Position numbers and translations under genes: made by a program. Below, piece by piece: positions 52,027 to 61,890 of a stretch of 64,000 bases of DNA (position 1 is its first letter; each line of letters starts with the position of its first letter). The notes beneath the pieces were generated by a model that worked only from the letters and a program-made list of their open reading frames with translations, had not been told where the DNA came from and did not search any database. Source of the DNA: JAQWRV01 sp045564915 (GTDB lineage Bacteria > Pseudomonadota > Alphaproteobacteria > Rhodospirillales > Rhodospirillaceae). Location: positions 1 through 64,000 of the forward strand of contig JBJLGL010000011.1 in the NCBI GenBank assembly GCA_045564915.1, in the 5' to 3' direction.

Positions 52027-54270
52027 ATGATCCAATCAAGTGTTACTACTCTGCCATCACCTACTGATCACTCTCGACCGTCGCAATTTGTGGCAGGTGA
52101 TCAGGTAGCGGTCCTCTTGTCACTTCCGGTGGACGCCCCGTACGACTATCTCGTACCTGAGAACCTGACCCTCTCAGCTGGCGACATTGTCGAGGTACCA
52201 CTGGGGCGGCGTTTGGAAATTGGTGTGATCTGGGGCATCGCCAAAGGAGAGGTTGAACCAGAAAAACTGAAAGAAATATTTCAACGCCTTGATCTACCAA
52301 GATTATCAGACGTCTCACGCCGGTTTATTGACTGGGTGGCAGATTATAACCTACAAGCCAAAGGCGTAATTTTGCGAATGAGCATTCGGGTGGCGAAGAG
52401 TATTAAACCGCGCCCGGCATCTGTTATTCTCAGTTTAGTGAAAAATCTGCCAGATGGCCTGCGGTTGACCCATGCCCGCCGCAATGTTTTGACTGTGCTT
52501 CAGTCTGGCAGTATGCGAGGCATTTCCCAACTGGCTAAGCAATCTGCTGTCAGCGCTTCGGTGGTAAATGGCTTAATTAAGGCTGGTGTAGTAAAAAAAA
52601 CTACAGCTGCACCAGAGCCGATATTCGAACAGCCGGACCCTGAGCATCACGGCTACATTCTTGAGCCGGAACAGCGGTCAGCAGCAATGGCGTTGGCAAG
52701 TTCTATTGGGCAGGGTTTTTCTGTTCACGTGCTTGAAGGTGTTACTGGTTCTGGGAAAACAGAGGTATATTTTGAGGCAGTTGCGGCTGCCCTGCGCGCG
52801 GGTAAGCAAGTATTAGTTCTATTGCCCGAAATAGCGTTAACATCCCAATGGCTAGAGCGCTTTGAAAAGCGTTTTGGAGTTGCGCCGGCGGTCTGGCATT
52901 CTAATATCTCTGGGGGTGTCCGTAGAGAAACGTGGCGTGCAGTAGCAGAGTCCCAGGCACAGGTACTGGTCGGCGCACGGTCTGCTCTTTTCCTGCCCTT
53001 TGCTTCGCTAGGCTTGATTGTAGTTGACGAAGAGCACGATGCAGCCTTTAAACAAGAAGAGGGTGTTATCTATCATGCGCGCGATATGGCTGTGGTACGC
53101 AGCCGCGAAGGGGATATTCCTATCATTCTAGCATCTGCTACACCATCACTGGAAACCATAGTGAATGTTGAGGCAGGACGTTACAAACACATTCAACTGC
53201 CTCACCGAGTTCAAGGGGCAACACTTCCGGTGGTGCAAGTTGTCGATATGATTTCTACACCAACGGAGAGAGGTCGCTGGGGCCGTTCTTGGTTGGCGCC
53301 GCCTTTAGTCGAAGCTATTGAAGAAACACTGGCTGATGAAAATCAAGTACTCCTGTTCTTGAACCGCCGCGGATATGCTCCGCTGACGTTGTGTTCTGCT
53401 TGCGGCTATCGGCTGCATTGTCCAAGTTGCACCGCTTGGCTCGTCGAGCACCGTTTAACTAAGCTTTTGCAATGTCATCACTGCGGTTTTGCTGCACCGC
53501 AGCCAGATAAGTGCCCTACTTGCGGAAAGACAGAGCATTTTGTGCCCTGCGGACCCGGCATAGAGCGCGTGGCGGAAGAGGCTGCGGCCAGGTGGCCCGG
53601 AGCTCGTGTTGTCGCCGTCGATGGCGATACCCTTGAACGGCCTTCGGCCATGGCAGAGCTGGTCGAGGCCATGGAGAGGCGTCATATTGATATTGTTGTT
53701 GGCACACAAGTTCTAGCTAAGGGGCACCACTTTCCCGGCCTAACTCTTGTTGGCGTTGTAGATGCCGATCTCGGGCTTTCAAGCTGGGATCTGCGGGCGG
53801 GTGAGCGTACCCATCAACTCCTTCATCAGGTTGCGGGCCGCGCCGGTCGCGGGCGTGAGCCGGGGCGGGTATTATTGCAAACCTATGAATCTGGTCACCC
53901 TGTTCTTCAAGCCTTAACTCAGTCTGATAAAGCTGAATTTATTAGGCATGAAGCCGACGGTCGGCGGGCACTTGGAATGCCGCCATTTGGCAGGCTGGTT
54001 TCATTAATTCTATCCGGCTTAAATGAGCAGGCTGTAGTGCAAGCTGGCGCAAGTCTTGCCAAGGAAGCACCCAAGCAGTCCGATCTTACCATTCTTGGTC
54101 CAGCCCCTGCATTAATGGCCTTGTTGAGAGGCCGGCATCGCCATCGCTTTTTGATCAAGGGTCCTCGTAACCGAAGGCTTCAGCCAATCATCAAGGCCTG
54201 GCTGGAGGATGTGAAAGTGCCATCATCGGTGCGAATTCAGGTCGATGTGGACCCACACAGTTTCTATTGA
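52027..54270 (+). CDS. priA: primosomal protein N', replication restart helicase
   Basis: 747 aa from ATG 52027. The 3'-DNA-binding domain (QVAVLLSLPVDAPYDYLVPENLTLSAGDIVEVPLGRR-type start) is followed by the helicase: Walker A GVTGSGKTE near residue 240, LLPEIALTSQW, DEEHDAAFK near 333 and ASATPSLET. Eight zinc-binding cysteines occur in CSACGYRLHCPSC and CHHCG...CPTCG near residues 455-505. The end VDVDPHSFY is typical. It reloads the replisome at stalled forks. Alphaproteobacterial gene order places it before atpH, as here. Confidence 0.95.
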   Translation: MIQSSVTTLPSPTDHSRPSQFVAGDQVAVLLSLPVDAPYDYLVPENLTLSAGDIVEVPLGRRLEIGVIWGIAKGEVEPEKLKEIFQRLDLPRLSDVSRRFIDWVADYNLQAKGVILRMSIRVAKSIKPRPASVILSLVKNLPDGLRLTHARRNVLTVLQSGSMRGISQLAKQSAVSASVVNGLIKAGVVKKTTAAPEPIFEQPDPEHHGYILEPEQRSAAMALASSIGQGFSVHVLEGVTGSGKTEVYFEAVAAALRAGKQVLVLLPEIALTSQWLERFEKRFGVAPAVWHSNISGGVRRETWRAVAESQAQVLVGARSALFLPFASLGLIVVDEEHDAAFKQEEGVIYHARDMAVVRSREGDIPIILASATPSLETIVNVEAGRYKHIQLPHRVQGATLPVVQVVDMISTPTERGRWGRSWLAPPLVEAIEETLADENQVLLFLNRRGYAPLTLCSACGYRLHCPSCTAWLVEHRLTKLLQCHHCGFAAPQPDKCPTCGKTEHFVPCGPGIERVAEEAAARWPGARVVAVDGDTLERPSAMAELVEAMERRHIDIVVGTQVLAKGHHFPGLTLVGVVDADLGLSSWDLRAGERTHQLLHQVAGRAGRGREPGRVLLQTYESGHPVLQALTQSDKAEFIRHEADGRRALGMPPFGRLVSLILSGLNEQAVVQAGASLAKEAPKQSDLTILGPAPALMALLRGRHRHRFLIKGPRNRRLQPIIKAWLEDVKVPSSVRIQVDVDPHSFY

Positions 54271-54319
54271 ATTATCAGTTATGCCAGAAGATAACGTGAC
54301 GACCCAGTGACTCTGTTGC

Positions 54320-54378
54320 AACGTACACTACGTTATGATACCACCCCATTCGCGGTGGCCGAGGAGCCCGTCCTGGCC
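54320..54378 (+). promoter_or_regulatory. structured leader upstream of the atp operon
   Basis: The 221 bases between priA and atpH hold three overlapping elements. AACGT-ACACT-ACGTT (54320-54334) is a 5-bp hairpin that overlaps a TATGAT -10-like word (54335-54340). CCACC/GGTGG (54341-54345 with 54354-54358) and GGCC-AGG/CCT-GGCC (54357-54364 with 54372-54378, one bulged G) share bases 57-58 and so cannot form together. This resembles alternative leader structures, but no regulatory peptide is visible. A terminator of priA is the other option. Confidence 0.35.
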
Positions 54379-54491
54379 TCCGAGATCGCCAATAATATCA
54401 ATTGGTTAGTTCTTTTTTGAATGGTTGAAGATGATCAGAGCAAGCACTCTTCTGTGAATGGAGCGTGTGGTCGTCTTGAAGGGGCTTGTAG

Positions 54492-55052
54492 ATGGCATCG
54501 GATGGAGTAGGTGTTGGCGGTTTAGCCGTCCGTTATGCATCAGCCTTGTATGATCTGGCAGATGAATCGAGCGTGATTGATGCTATTGCAGCAGATCTCG
54601 ATGGCTTAGACACGATCGTAAATGAAAGTGAAGACTTTAACCGGTTTATCAAAAGCCCAGTACTATCTCGTGAAGAACATTCCGAAGGCATTGCTGCTGT
54701 AGCCAGTCAAGTAGGTCTTAATACCATAACAAAAAACTTTCTTGGTCTTGTTGCAAGTAATCGCCGGTTATTTGCATTGCCGGAGATGATACGCGCTTTC
54801 CAATCTCTTCTTGCGGCGCGGCGCGGCATGGTTACTGCAGATGTAACAGCAGCAGCAGCACTCACTGAATCTCAAAGCCAGGCCCTCGCAGACTCTTTGA
54901 AAGTTGCCGTCGGGACTTCGGTTGCCATTTCAACTAAAGTTGATTCTTCATTGCTTGGGGGCCTTATCGTGCGCGTTGGTTCTCGAATGGTTGACAGTTC
55001 GCTCAAATCCAAGTTGCAACGCCTAAAGTTATCTATGAAAGGGGTCGGATGA
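54492..55052 (+). CDS. atpH: ATP synthase subunit delta
   Basis: 186 aa. OSCP/delta family: AVRYASALYDLADE near the start, then FNRFIKSPVLSREEH, ITKNFLGLVASNRRLFALPEMIRAF and the C-terminal VDSSLLGGLIVRVGSRMVDSSLKSKLQRL. It joins F1 alpha-beta to the b-subunit stator at the inner membrane. First gene of the F1 operon atpHAGDC; the F0 genes are elsewhere, as in other alphaproteobacteria. Its stop is directly followed by the atpA ATG. Confidence 0.95.
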   Translation: MASDGVGVGGLAVRYASALYDLADESSVIDAIAADLDGLDTIVNESEDFNRFIKSPVLSREEHSEGIAAVASQVGLNTITKNFLGLVASNRRLFALPEMIRAFQSLLAARRGMVTADVTAAAALTESQSQALADSLKVAVGTSVAISTKVDSSLLGGLIVRVGSRMVDSSLKSKLQRLKLSMKGVG

Positions 55053-56585
55053 ATGGAAATCCGTGCCGCAGAAATTTCGTCAATACTCAAAGACCAAATT
55101 GCCAATTTTGGTACTGAAGCAGAGTCTGCTGAAGTTGGTCAGGTTTTGTCCGTTGGTGATGGCATCGCTCGTGTCTATGGTCTCGACAATGTTCAGGCTG
55201 GTGAAATGGTGGAGTTCCCAGGCGGCATTAAAGGTATGACGCTAAATCTCGAGTCCGACAATGTGGGAATTGTCATTTTTGGCGATGATAGCAACATCAA
55301 AGAAGGTGACGTCGTCAAGCGAACCGGAGATATAGTGGATGTACCCGTTGGCATGGGGCTGCTCGGCCGCGTAGTTGACGCTCTTGGCAATCCCCTTGAC
55401 GGCAAAGGCGATATCGATAGCTCAGAACGCCGGCTAGCGGAGCTCAAAGCGCCAGGCATTATTCCTCGGCAGGGGGTGAACGAGCCGGTGCAGACAGGGT
55501 TGAAAGCCATAGATTCCCTTATTCCAATTGGCCGAGGTCAACGGGAACTGATTATTGGTGATCGGCAGACAGGCAAAACCGCTGTAATCCTCGATACGAT
55601 CATCAACCAGAAAGCAATCAATGACGCCGCAGAAGATGAGGCGGAGAAGCTTTACTGTGTTTATGTGGCTATTGGCCAAAAGCGCTCTACGGTAGCGCAG
55701 GTTGTCAAAACTCTGGCCGACTATGGAGCTCTAGAATATACATGCGTGGTGGCTGCTACGGCTTCTGATCCAGCTCCGATGCAATTCCTTGCACCATACT
55801 CCGGCTGCACCATCGGTGAATGGTTCCGAGACAATGGCAAACATGCTGTCATATTCTATGATGATTTAACAAAGCAGGCAGTTGCTTACCGTCAGATGTC
55901 GCTGTTGCTGCGCCGTCCGCCAGGCCGTGAAGCATTCCCAGGCGATGTTTTCTATCTGCACTCTCGTTTACTTGAGCGCGCGGCTAAGATGAACGAAGAG
56001 AATGGGTCGGGTTCCTTGACAGCTCTTCCAGTGGTTGAAACTCAGGCCAATGATGTGTCAGCTTATATTCCAACTAATGTGATTTCGATTACTGATGGTC
56101 AAATCTTCTTAGAAACTGAACTTTTCTATCAGGGTATCCGGCCAGCAGTGAATGTTGGCCTTTCGGTATCTCGCGTGGGGTCTTCAGCGCAGACGAAGGC
56201 GATGAAGTCTGTTTCCGGAGGCATTAAGCTTGACTTAGCGCAGTATCGAGAAATGGCTGCATTTGCGCAGTTTGCCTCTGATCTAGATCCGGCAACACAA
56301 AAGCTACTGGCCCGCGGTATTCGTCTAACCGAACTTTTGAAGCAAGATCAGTACGTACCGATGCCTCTAGAAGACCAGGTGCTTTCCATCTACGCTGGCA
56401 CCAACGGCTATTTGGATAACGTAGGGGTTCGCGATGTTCAACGCTTTGAAAAATCTTTGATAGGTGCGGTTAAGGATAAAGCACCCGGCATACTGGAAAA
56501 AATCCGGAGTGATAAGGTCCTGAGCAAAGAGAACGAGGACCAACTGAAGGTCTTCCTTGATGATTTTGCCTCGGCGTTCAGCTGA
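55053..56585 (+). CDS. atpA: ATP synthase subunit alpha
   Basis: 510 aa. Walker A GDRQTGKTA near residue 170, the signature PAVNVGLSVSRVGSSAQ near 365, and MEIRAAEISSILKDQI at the N-terminus. It forms the non-catalytic nucleotide sites of F1. Zero-gap arrangement with atpH (TGA then ATG). Length and motifs are those of the usual subunit; nothing odd. Confidence 0.97.
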   Translation: MEIRAAEISSILKDQIANFGTEAESAEVGQVLSVGDGIARVYGLDNVQAGEMVEFPGGIKGMTLNLESDNVGIVIFGDDSNIKEGDVVKRTGDIVDVPVGMGLLGRVVDALGNPLDGKGDIDSSERRLAELKAPGIIPRQGVNEPVQTGLKAIDSLIPIGRGQRELIIGDRQTGKTAVILDTIINQKAINDAAEDEAEKLYCVYVAIGQKRSTVAQVVKTLADYGALEYTCVVAATASDPAPMQFLAPYSGCTIGEWFRDNGKHAVIFYDDLTKQAVAYRQMSLLLRRPPGREAFPGDVFYLHSRLLERAAKMNEENGSGSLTALPVVETQANDVSAYIPTNVISITDGQIFLETELFYQGIRPAVNVGLSVSRVGSSAQTKAMKSVSGGIKLDLAQYREMAAFAQFASDLDPATQKLLARGIRLTELLKQDQYVPMPLEDQVLSIYAGTNGYLDNVGVRDVQRFEKSLIGAVKDKAPGILEKIRSDKVLSKENEDQLKVFLDDFASAFS

Positions 56586-56617
56586 GTATTAGGATTGGAT
56601 AAGGAGAGGCCCGCGCC

Positions 56618-57508
56618 ATGGCAAGCCTGAAGGACCTGAGGATCCGTATTACTTCGGTCCAATCAACCAAGAAGATTACATCTGCAATGAAAATGGTTGC
56701 CGCCTCCAAACTGCGCCGGGCTCAAGACGCCGCGGAACAAGCGCGTCCATATGCCGAAGGAATGGAGTCCATGCTAGGGAATCTTGCCAGCGGGAGTGTT
56801 GGCGATGCTGGTGCACCCCAGCTACTCGCTGGGACTGGAAAAGAGGAAGTACACCTCCTGATAGTTATGACTGCCAATCGGGGTCTATGTGGAGGGTTTA
56901 ATTCCAACATTATTCGCAGTGCCCGTAGCCTAATGAGTGATCTGCTTGCCCAAGGCAAGTCGGTCAAGATTTATACCGTTGGCCGGAAAGGATACGATAA
57001 TCTCAAGCGCGAATTTGCTGATCGGGTGGTGGGTCATTTTGATGACTTCGGGCGCACGGTGTCTTCGTTTAAAGAGGCGGACCAAGTTGCGCAGAGCATA
57101 AAGGCGATGTTTGATTCTGGAGATTTTGATACTTGTACCATGGTGTATGCGCAATTTGTTTCTGCAATCACTCAGAATGTAACCCGGCAGCAGATTATTC
57201 CCTTTCCTGTATCCAAGCCTGAAGAAGGGGAAGGGGCAATGGCAACGTCGATAAGTGGTTATGAATATGAGCCTTCCGATACAGAGATCCTTGAGGACTT
57301 ATTACCGCGGAACATCGCGGTTCAGCTATTCCGCGCGCTTCTTGAAAATGGAGCATCAGAACAGGGTGCCCGCATGTCTGCTATGGATAGCGCAACCCGG
57401 AATGCTGGTGAGATGATCGACAAACTGCAAATGACTTACAACCGTACGCGTCAGGCGCAGATTACAACTGAGCTGATTGAAATTATTTCCGGAGCTGAAG
57501 CTCTCTAG
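56618..57508 (+). CDS. atpG: ATP synthase subunit gamma
   Basis: 296 aa with a GGAGAGG ribosome-binding site before ATG 56618. N-terminal helix MASLKDLRIRITSVQSTKKITSAMKMVAASKLRRA and C-terminal helix RMSAMDSATRNAGEMIDKLQMTYNRTRQAQITTELIEIISGAEAL are both intact; these form the rotor shaft of F1. TANRGLCGGFN marks the central domain. Normal length. Confidence 0.97.
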   Translation: MASLKDLRIRITSVQSTKKITSAMKMVAASKLRRAQDAAEQARPYAEGMESMLGNLASGSVGDAGAPQLLAGTGKEEVHLLIVMTANRGLCGGFNSNIIRSARSLMSDLLAQGKSVKIYTVGRKGYDNLKREFADRVVGHFDDFGRTVSSFKEADQVAQSIKAMFDSGDFDTCTMVYAQFVSAITQNVTRQQIIPFPVSKPEEGEGAMATSISGYEYEPSDTEILEDLLPRNIAVQLFRALLENGASEQGARMSAMDSATRNAGEMIDKLQMTYNRTRQAQITTELIEIISGAEAL

Positions 57509-57561
57509 GATGGTCCGGATTCTTAAGAAAACGAACGATAGCGTTCGAGAGGAGTAAGCCA

Positions 57562-58980
57562 ATGGCTAACAATAGTGTTGGAACTGTCACCCAAGTCACA
57601 GGTGCTGTCGTTGACGTGAAGTTTGCAGGAGACATGCCTAATATTCTGAACGCGCTGTATACGGAGAACATGGGCAAGAGACTTGTTCTTGAGGTATCGC
57701 AGCACTTGGGTGAGAGCACAGTGCGTTGCATCTCGATGGATGCAACCGAGGGTTTGGTGCGTGGCCAGGAGGTGACTGATACGGGGGCCCCTATCAGTAT
57801 GCCTGTCGGCCCAGGGACTCTTGGTCGTATCATGAATGTAGTTGGTGAACCTGTTGATGAACGTGGTGATGTGGACGCCAAAGACTACTTGCCGATTCAC
57901 CGCCCTGCTCCAGCCTTTGTGGAACAATCTACGGAAACAGAAATTCTTATTACGGGCATTAAAGTGATTGATTTGCTTGAGCCTTATACCAAAGGCGGCA
58001 AGGTAGGTTTATTCGGTGGTGCCGGTGTGGGCAAGACTGTTCTCATTCAGGAATTGATCAACAACGTTGCAAAAGGTCATGGTGGATACTCAGTATTTGC
58101 TGGAGTTGGCGAGAGGACCCGAGAGGGAAACGATCTTTATCACGAGATGATTGACTCTGGTATTATTAACCTTGATGGGGAAAGCCGTGTCTCATTGGTT
58201 TTCGGGCAAATGAACGAACCGCCGGGCGCTCGTGCCCGTGTAGCTCTATCTGCCTTGACTCAGGCTGAGTACTTTCGTGATGAAGAAGGTAAAGACGTAT
58301 TGCTCTTTGTCGACAATATTTTCCGTTTCACACAAGCGGGATCAGAAGTATCTGCCTTGCTGGGGCGAATTCCGTCTGCTGTCGGTTACCAGCCAACTCT
58401 ATCAACTGATATGGGAGCACTGCAGGAACGGATTACATCAACGAAGAAAGGGTCTATTACGTCTGTGCAGGCTGTATATGTGCCTGCGGATGACTTGACC
58501 GACCCTGCCCCTGCAACGTCTTTTGCGCACCTAGATGCTACAACAGTTTTATCACGTGCGATTTCCGAACTTGGTATTTATCCGGCTGTAGATCCGCTCG
58601 ACTCTACGTCCCGCGCTCTAGATCCCCTCATTGTTGGTGAAGAGCACTACAATACTGCACGTGAAGTCCAAAGGGTCCTACAAACTTACAAAGGCTTGCA
58701 AGATATTATCGCTATTCTTGGTATGGATGAGCTTTCTGAAGAGGATAAAATGATCGTAGCGAGAGCTAGGAAAATACAACGATTCCTGTCTCAGCCCTTC
58801 CATGTGGCTGAGGTATTTACCGGCTCGCCGGGTGTTTTTGTTAATCTAGAGGACACCATCAAAGGCTTTAAAGGTATAGTAGAAGGTGACTATGATCACT
58901 TGCCGGAGCAGGCATTTTACATGGTTGGAACCATCGAAGAAGCGGTGGAAAAAGGTAAGGCGATGGCAGAAGCCGCTTAA
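57562..58980 (+). CDS. atpD: ATP synthase subunit beta
   Basis: 472 aa. Walker A GGAGVGKTV near residue 152, GERTREGNDLYHEM with the catalytic Glu, the DELSEEDK motif as ELSEEDKMIV, and Walker B-type VLLFVDNIFRFTQAG. It holds the catalytic sites of F1. An AGAGGAG site lies before the ATG. Highly conserved; nothing unusual. Confidence 0.97.
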   Translation: MANNSVGTVTQVTGAVVDVKFAGDMPNILNALYTENMGKRLVLEVSQHLGESTVRCISMDATEGLVRGQEVTDTGAPISMPVGPGTLGRIMNVVGEPVDERGDVDAKDYLPIHRPAPAFVEQSTETEILITGIKVIDLLEPYTKGGKVGLFGGAGVGKTVLIQELINNVAKGHGGYSVFAGVGERTREGNDLYHEMIDSGIINLDGESRVSLVFGQMNEPPGARARVALSALTQAEYFRDEEGKDVLLFVDNIFRFTQAGSEVSALLGRIPSAVGYQPTLSTDMGALQERITSTKKGSITSVQAVYVPADDLTDPAPATSFAHLDATTVLSRAISELGIYPAVDPLDSTSRALDPLIVGEEHYNTAREVQRVLQTYKGLQDIIAILGMDELSEEDKMIVARARKIQRFLSQPFHVAEVFTGSPGVFVNLEDTIKGFKGIVEGDYDHLPEQAFYMVGTIEEAVEKGKAMAEAA

Positions 58981-59001
58981 ATTTGTGAACTGAGAAGACT
59001 C

Positions 59002-59424
59002 ATGGCAGACATGCTTCAACTTGATCTCGTTTCGCCCGCAAGACTCCTACTGTCAGAGTCAGTGGGTATGGTTGTGGTGCCCGGTGTTGAGGGTTACTTT
59101 GGTGTGCTATCTAATCATATGCCTCTTTTGTCGACCTTGCGACCTGGAGTGGTCAGCGTCCACGATAGTGTTGAAGCTGCACCCAGTAGGAGCTTCTTTG
59201 TTGAGGGCGGCTTCGCTGAAGTGAATCCGAACGGCTGTACCCTGTTGGTGGATGATGCAATCCCGATGGCTGAATTAAACAGAGATTCTATTAATGAACG
59301 CCGCTCCGCTGCAGAAGAAAAGCTCCAGAGTGCGTCTACACAAGAAGACCGGCTAGCCGCTGAATCTGCTCTTGTCGTTGTTGCAGCCATGGCTGAAGCT
59401 CTCGATAAGGCCGCCCAAGCTTAA
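59002..59424 (+). CDS. atpC: ATP synthase subunit epsilon
   Basis: 140 aa. Beta-sandwich epsilon domain: LQLDLVSPARLLLSESVGMVVVPGVEGYFGVLSNHMPLLSTLRPG, FFVEGGFAEVNPNGCTLLVDDA, and a helical Ala/Glu-rich C-terminus (ERRSAAEEKLQSAS). It couples the rotor shaft to the c-ring and inhibits ATP hydrolysis. Last gene of the operon; the 169-bp convergent region after it shows no strong terminator. Confidence 0.93.
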   Translation: MADMLQLDLVSPARLLLSESVGMVVVPGVEGYFGVLSNHMPLLSTLRPGVVSVHDSVEAAPSRSFFVEGGFAEVNPNGCTLLVDDAIPMAELNRDSINERRSAAEEKLQSASTQEDRLAAESALVVVAAMAEALDKAAQA

Positions 59425-59593
59425 TCACCTGTATCAATGTGACGCGGACTTAGGATACTAACTGCCTTGCTACTGTGTAAAAGGGTCGCACTTCTCCAAG
59501 GCTTTATTGTAGGTGGGCTAGCGTGGACATTCCGGCAAGTGATTTAATTCAAGGGCAGCGTCGATTAAGCATGGTCTACGCATAAAACCACTG

Positions 59594-60151
59594 CTATGAC
59601 TTGTGTATATTTTCTTGGGGCTTTGGTGACTGACTAAGAGAAGATTGTTGATTTCCCCGCTCTATCCTAGAAACTTGAGCGGCGAATGACCTAACAATCT
59701 CTCTGTATAGATTTTTTTTGAACTCAACAATTATTGTTGGTAGGGAGTGAAACTTCACCCACTTCCAGTCTGAGAACTCTGCATGCCCAGTACTAATGTT
59801 GATATCCGCGTTGGTGCCGGTGAAGCGCATGAGATACCATTTCTGCTTCTGGCCACGATATTTTCCTTTCCAGACACTCCCCTTTATGCTGGTGGGGAAG
59901 TCGTAATGCAGCCAGTGGCTAGTTTCGGCAATAACCTCAGCTTTCTTTATGCCGGTTTCTTCATCGAGTTCCCTTAGCGCCGCTCGTAATGGAAGCTCAC
60001 CATCATTAATACCGCCTTGGGGCATCTGCCAGGCTGGTTCTCGAGCATTGATGCGTTGACCAACAAACACAAGGCCGACTTTATTCACCAGAACAATGCC
60101 AACGCCGCAACGATAAAGCTTAGTCTTGGTAGTGCCTTCAATCTTAGCCAT
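59594..60151 (-). CDS. rppH: RNA pyrophosphohydrolase (Nudix)
   Basis: 185 aa. Complete Nudix box GGINDGELPLRAALRELDEETGI (about residues 42-64, with the REx2EE metal ligands) after YRCGVGIVLVNKVGLVFVGQR and WQMPQGG, all typical of RppH/IalA. It removes pyrophosphate from mRNA 5' ends and starts decay. The 30-residue polar C-terminal tail is extra. Two bases separate it from the upstream deacetylase gene; the pair is a usual alphaproteobacterial neighbourhood. Confidence 0.93.
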   Translation of the reverse strand: MAKIEGTTKTKLYRCGVGIVLVNKVGLVFVGQRINAREPAWQMPQGGINDGELPLRAALRELDEETGIKKAEVIAETSHWLHYDFPTSIKGSVWKGKYRGQKQKWYLMRFTGTNADINISTGHAEFSDWKWVKFHSLPTIIVEFKKNLYREIVRSFAAQVSRIERGNQQSSLSQSPKPQENIHKS

Positions 60152-60153
60152 TC

Positions 60154-61785
60154 TTATTGAATGATGATTTGCGATATGGGTGTAATTGAAACTCCGCGCT
60201 GGCCCGCTTCATCTAGCCATAACGCAATACGCTCGAAAGTTACCGGTTTAGCCGAGGCCAAAGCGACAGAGCTGCCTTGGTATTTTGCTAGCTGCTCGAT
60301 GAAATCGAGACGAGCATCGATAGAGGCACGGAAGGCACGTTCATCCAAAATAATGTCGGCAGTTAATGCAGGAACTCTATCATTTCCTTGCCGCAGTCCT
60401 GGCCGACCCTGGATGTAAAATAAACCACGTGCTGCTAGGACATCTAAAAGAATATTAATGTGCTCTGCTGATTCCCGAAATCGACTACCCGTAATATCCA
60501 AAATCCCCGCTGACCCAGTAGCCATTTCAAGAATCGTAGAAAGCCTCTCCTCGTTCTGGACCTGGTCTAGGGAAGTCAACAATCCGAGTGGCCCAGGGTC
60601 ATTAGCTGGAAAGCGCTTACCCTCCATTGGCACCTCCACTAATACCTCGTGCCCAACCCTAATCGCTTTTTGAAGCCAACCTTGAAGGTCATCCGCGTAA
60701 GGGCTAAACGACAGAGTTATTTTAGCGGGCAGAGTATTGATAGCTGCATTACTGGCGCTGCGGTTTAAGCCAAGACCTCCGACAATTATGGCAACCCGAG
60801 CTGCAGCGTCTGGCATCAAGGCAAGTTGATCGGCTTTAGGTAAGGCGGTGAAGCGAGGCGGTGAAGCGCTGATAGCACGGCTATTGGTTGGCGGTAGCTC
60901 CGGTTCACTAAGGCGCGGTGCTTCGCCTGCCGGCAATGATCCGGCGACTGATAGACTTTGTAAGAGACGCCGGGGAGCCCCAGGCAAGAGCCGGGAGTCT
61001 GGGCGTAATAGTGAGTGGTTGGTTTCAGCACCTTCTTGGTCATTGTCAATACCATCTGGTTGCTGGGTTGTTGCAATGAGGCCGGCTACTGACGAATCGC
61101 TTTCCACATTGTCTACTCTCGAGTTCTGTATCACTTTGCTTTCGGCTGATTCACTGGCCAAGCCTTCTTCTCCAGACTGTAGTTGAGTCCCGTTAGGTTT
61201 ATTAGATCTTTGAGGAGATTTCCGGCCCTCCCGAGACTGACGCAACAAATCTTCCATACTTTGGGAGCGGCTTGAACCCTCAACCCTTCTATCCGTTGTG
61301 ACTTGCGCTTCTCGCAAAATGGCACCATCAGTTGACTCCTGCATGAGCTGTGGCTGCTGTATGTCCGACCGTTCAGTTTCAGCAGTTGAGTCTACTGAGG
61401 CCTGTGTATTTTCTAATCGACCAGAAATTATGGTTTGATTTCCTGCACTCTTCCCATCACCTCCCTCTATGAGATCTGGCAGGGTGACATTCGGCTGCGT
61501 GCCTAAGTTTCTTTGTAGCTCATCATTTTGTGGGACCACTTCTGAAATTTCAGTGGGAATAATTCCAACAACTGAGCCGGCAGTTTGGTCTGCAGTCGTG
61601 ATAACTGTTACAATAAATCCGACTAGAAGCAGACCCATAAGCCCACTTAACCCGTAGGCTACCCAGCGCCCAATGTGGCGTCCGTTAGGCTCCTCACTTT
61701 TATAGGAATCGTTGCCTTCTTGCTCACCGAACGGATCACTTACTTTTCTGTCGCGCCGGAACAAGGCAGATAAAGAAAAGACCAT
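60154..61785 (-). CDS. divergent polysaccharide deacetylase family protein (DUF610)
   Basis: 543 aa. A short cytoplasmic N-terminus, one membrane helix at about residues 45-68 (AYGLSGLMGLLLVGFIVTVITT), a 230-residue low-complexity periplasmic linker rich in Ser, Gln, Glu and Arg, and a C-terminal NodB-like domain: RVAIIVGGLGLNRSASNAAINTLPAKITLSFSPYADDLQGWLQKAIRVGHEVLVEVPMEG, then ADIILDERAF and the final QRGVSITPISQII. In this family the deacetylase metal ligands are partly lost, so a cell-envelope structural or regulatory role is often assumed. Encoded with ctpA and the EnvC-type gene. Confidence 0.88.
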   Translation of the reverse strand: MVFSLSALFRRDRKVSDPFGEQEGNDSYKSEEPNGRHIGRWVAYGLSGLMGLLLVGFIVTVITTADQTAGSVVGIIPTEISEVVPQNDELQRNLGTQPNVTLPDLIEGGDGKSAGNQTIISGRLENTQASVDSTAETERSDIQQPQLMQESTDGAILREAQVTTDRRVEGSSRSQSMEDLLRQSREGRKSPQRSNKPNGTQLQSGEEGLASESAESKVIQNSRVDNVESDSSVAGLIATTQQPDGIDNDQEGAETNHSLLRPDSRLLPGAPRRLLQSLSVAGSLPAGEAPRLSEPELPPTNSRAISASPPRFTALPKADQLALMPDAAARVAIIVGGLGLNRSASNAAINTLPAKITLSFSPYADDLQGWLQKAIRVGHEVLVEVPMEGKRFPANDPGPLGLLTSLDQVQNEERLSTILEMATGSAGILDITGSRFRESAEHINILLDVLAARGLFYIQGRPGLRQGNDRVPALTADIILDERAFRASIDARLDFIEQLAKYQGSSVALASAKPVTFERIALWLDEAGQRGVSITPISQIIIQ

Positions 61786-61890
61786 GACGGCTCCATTTGG
61801 TTAGGGTTTGGAGCATTTATTGGCGCCTCTTGCCCCGCAACCTTCAACCATTTGTAACGTTTTCTGCGTTAACAGGGCCTTAATTAGCCC

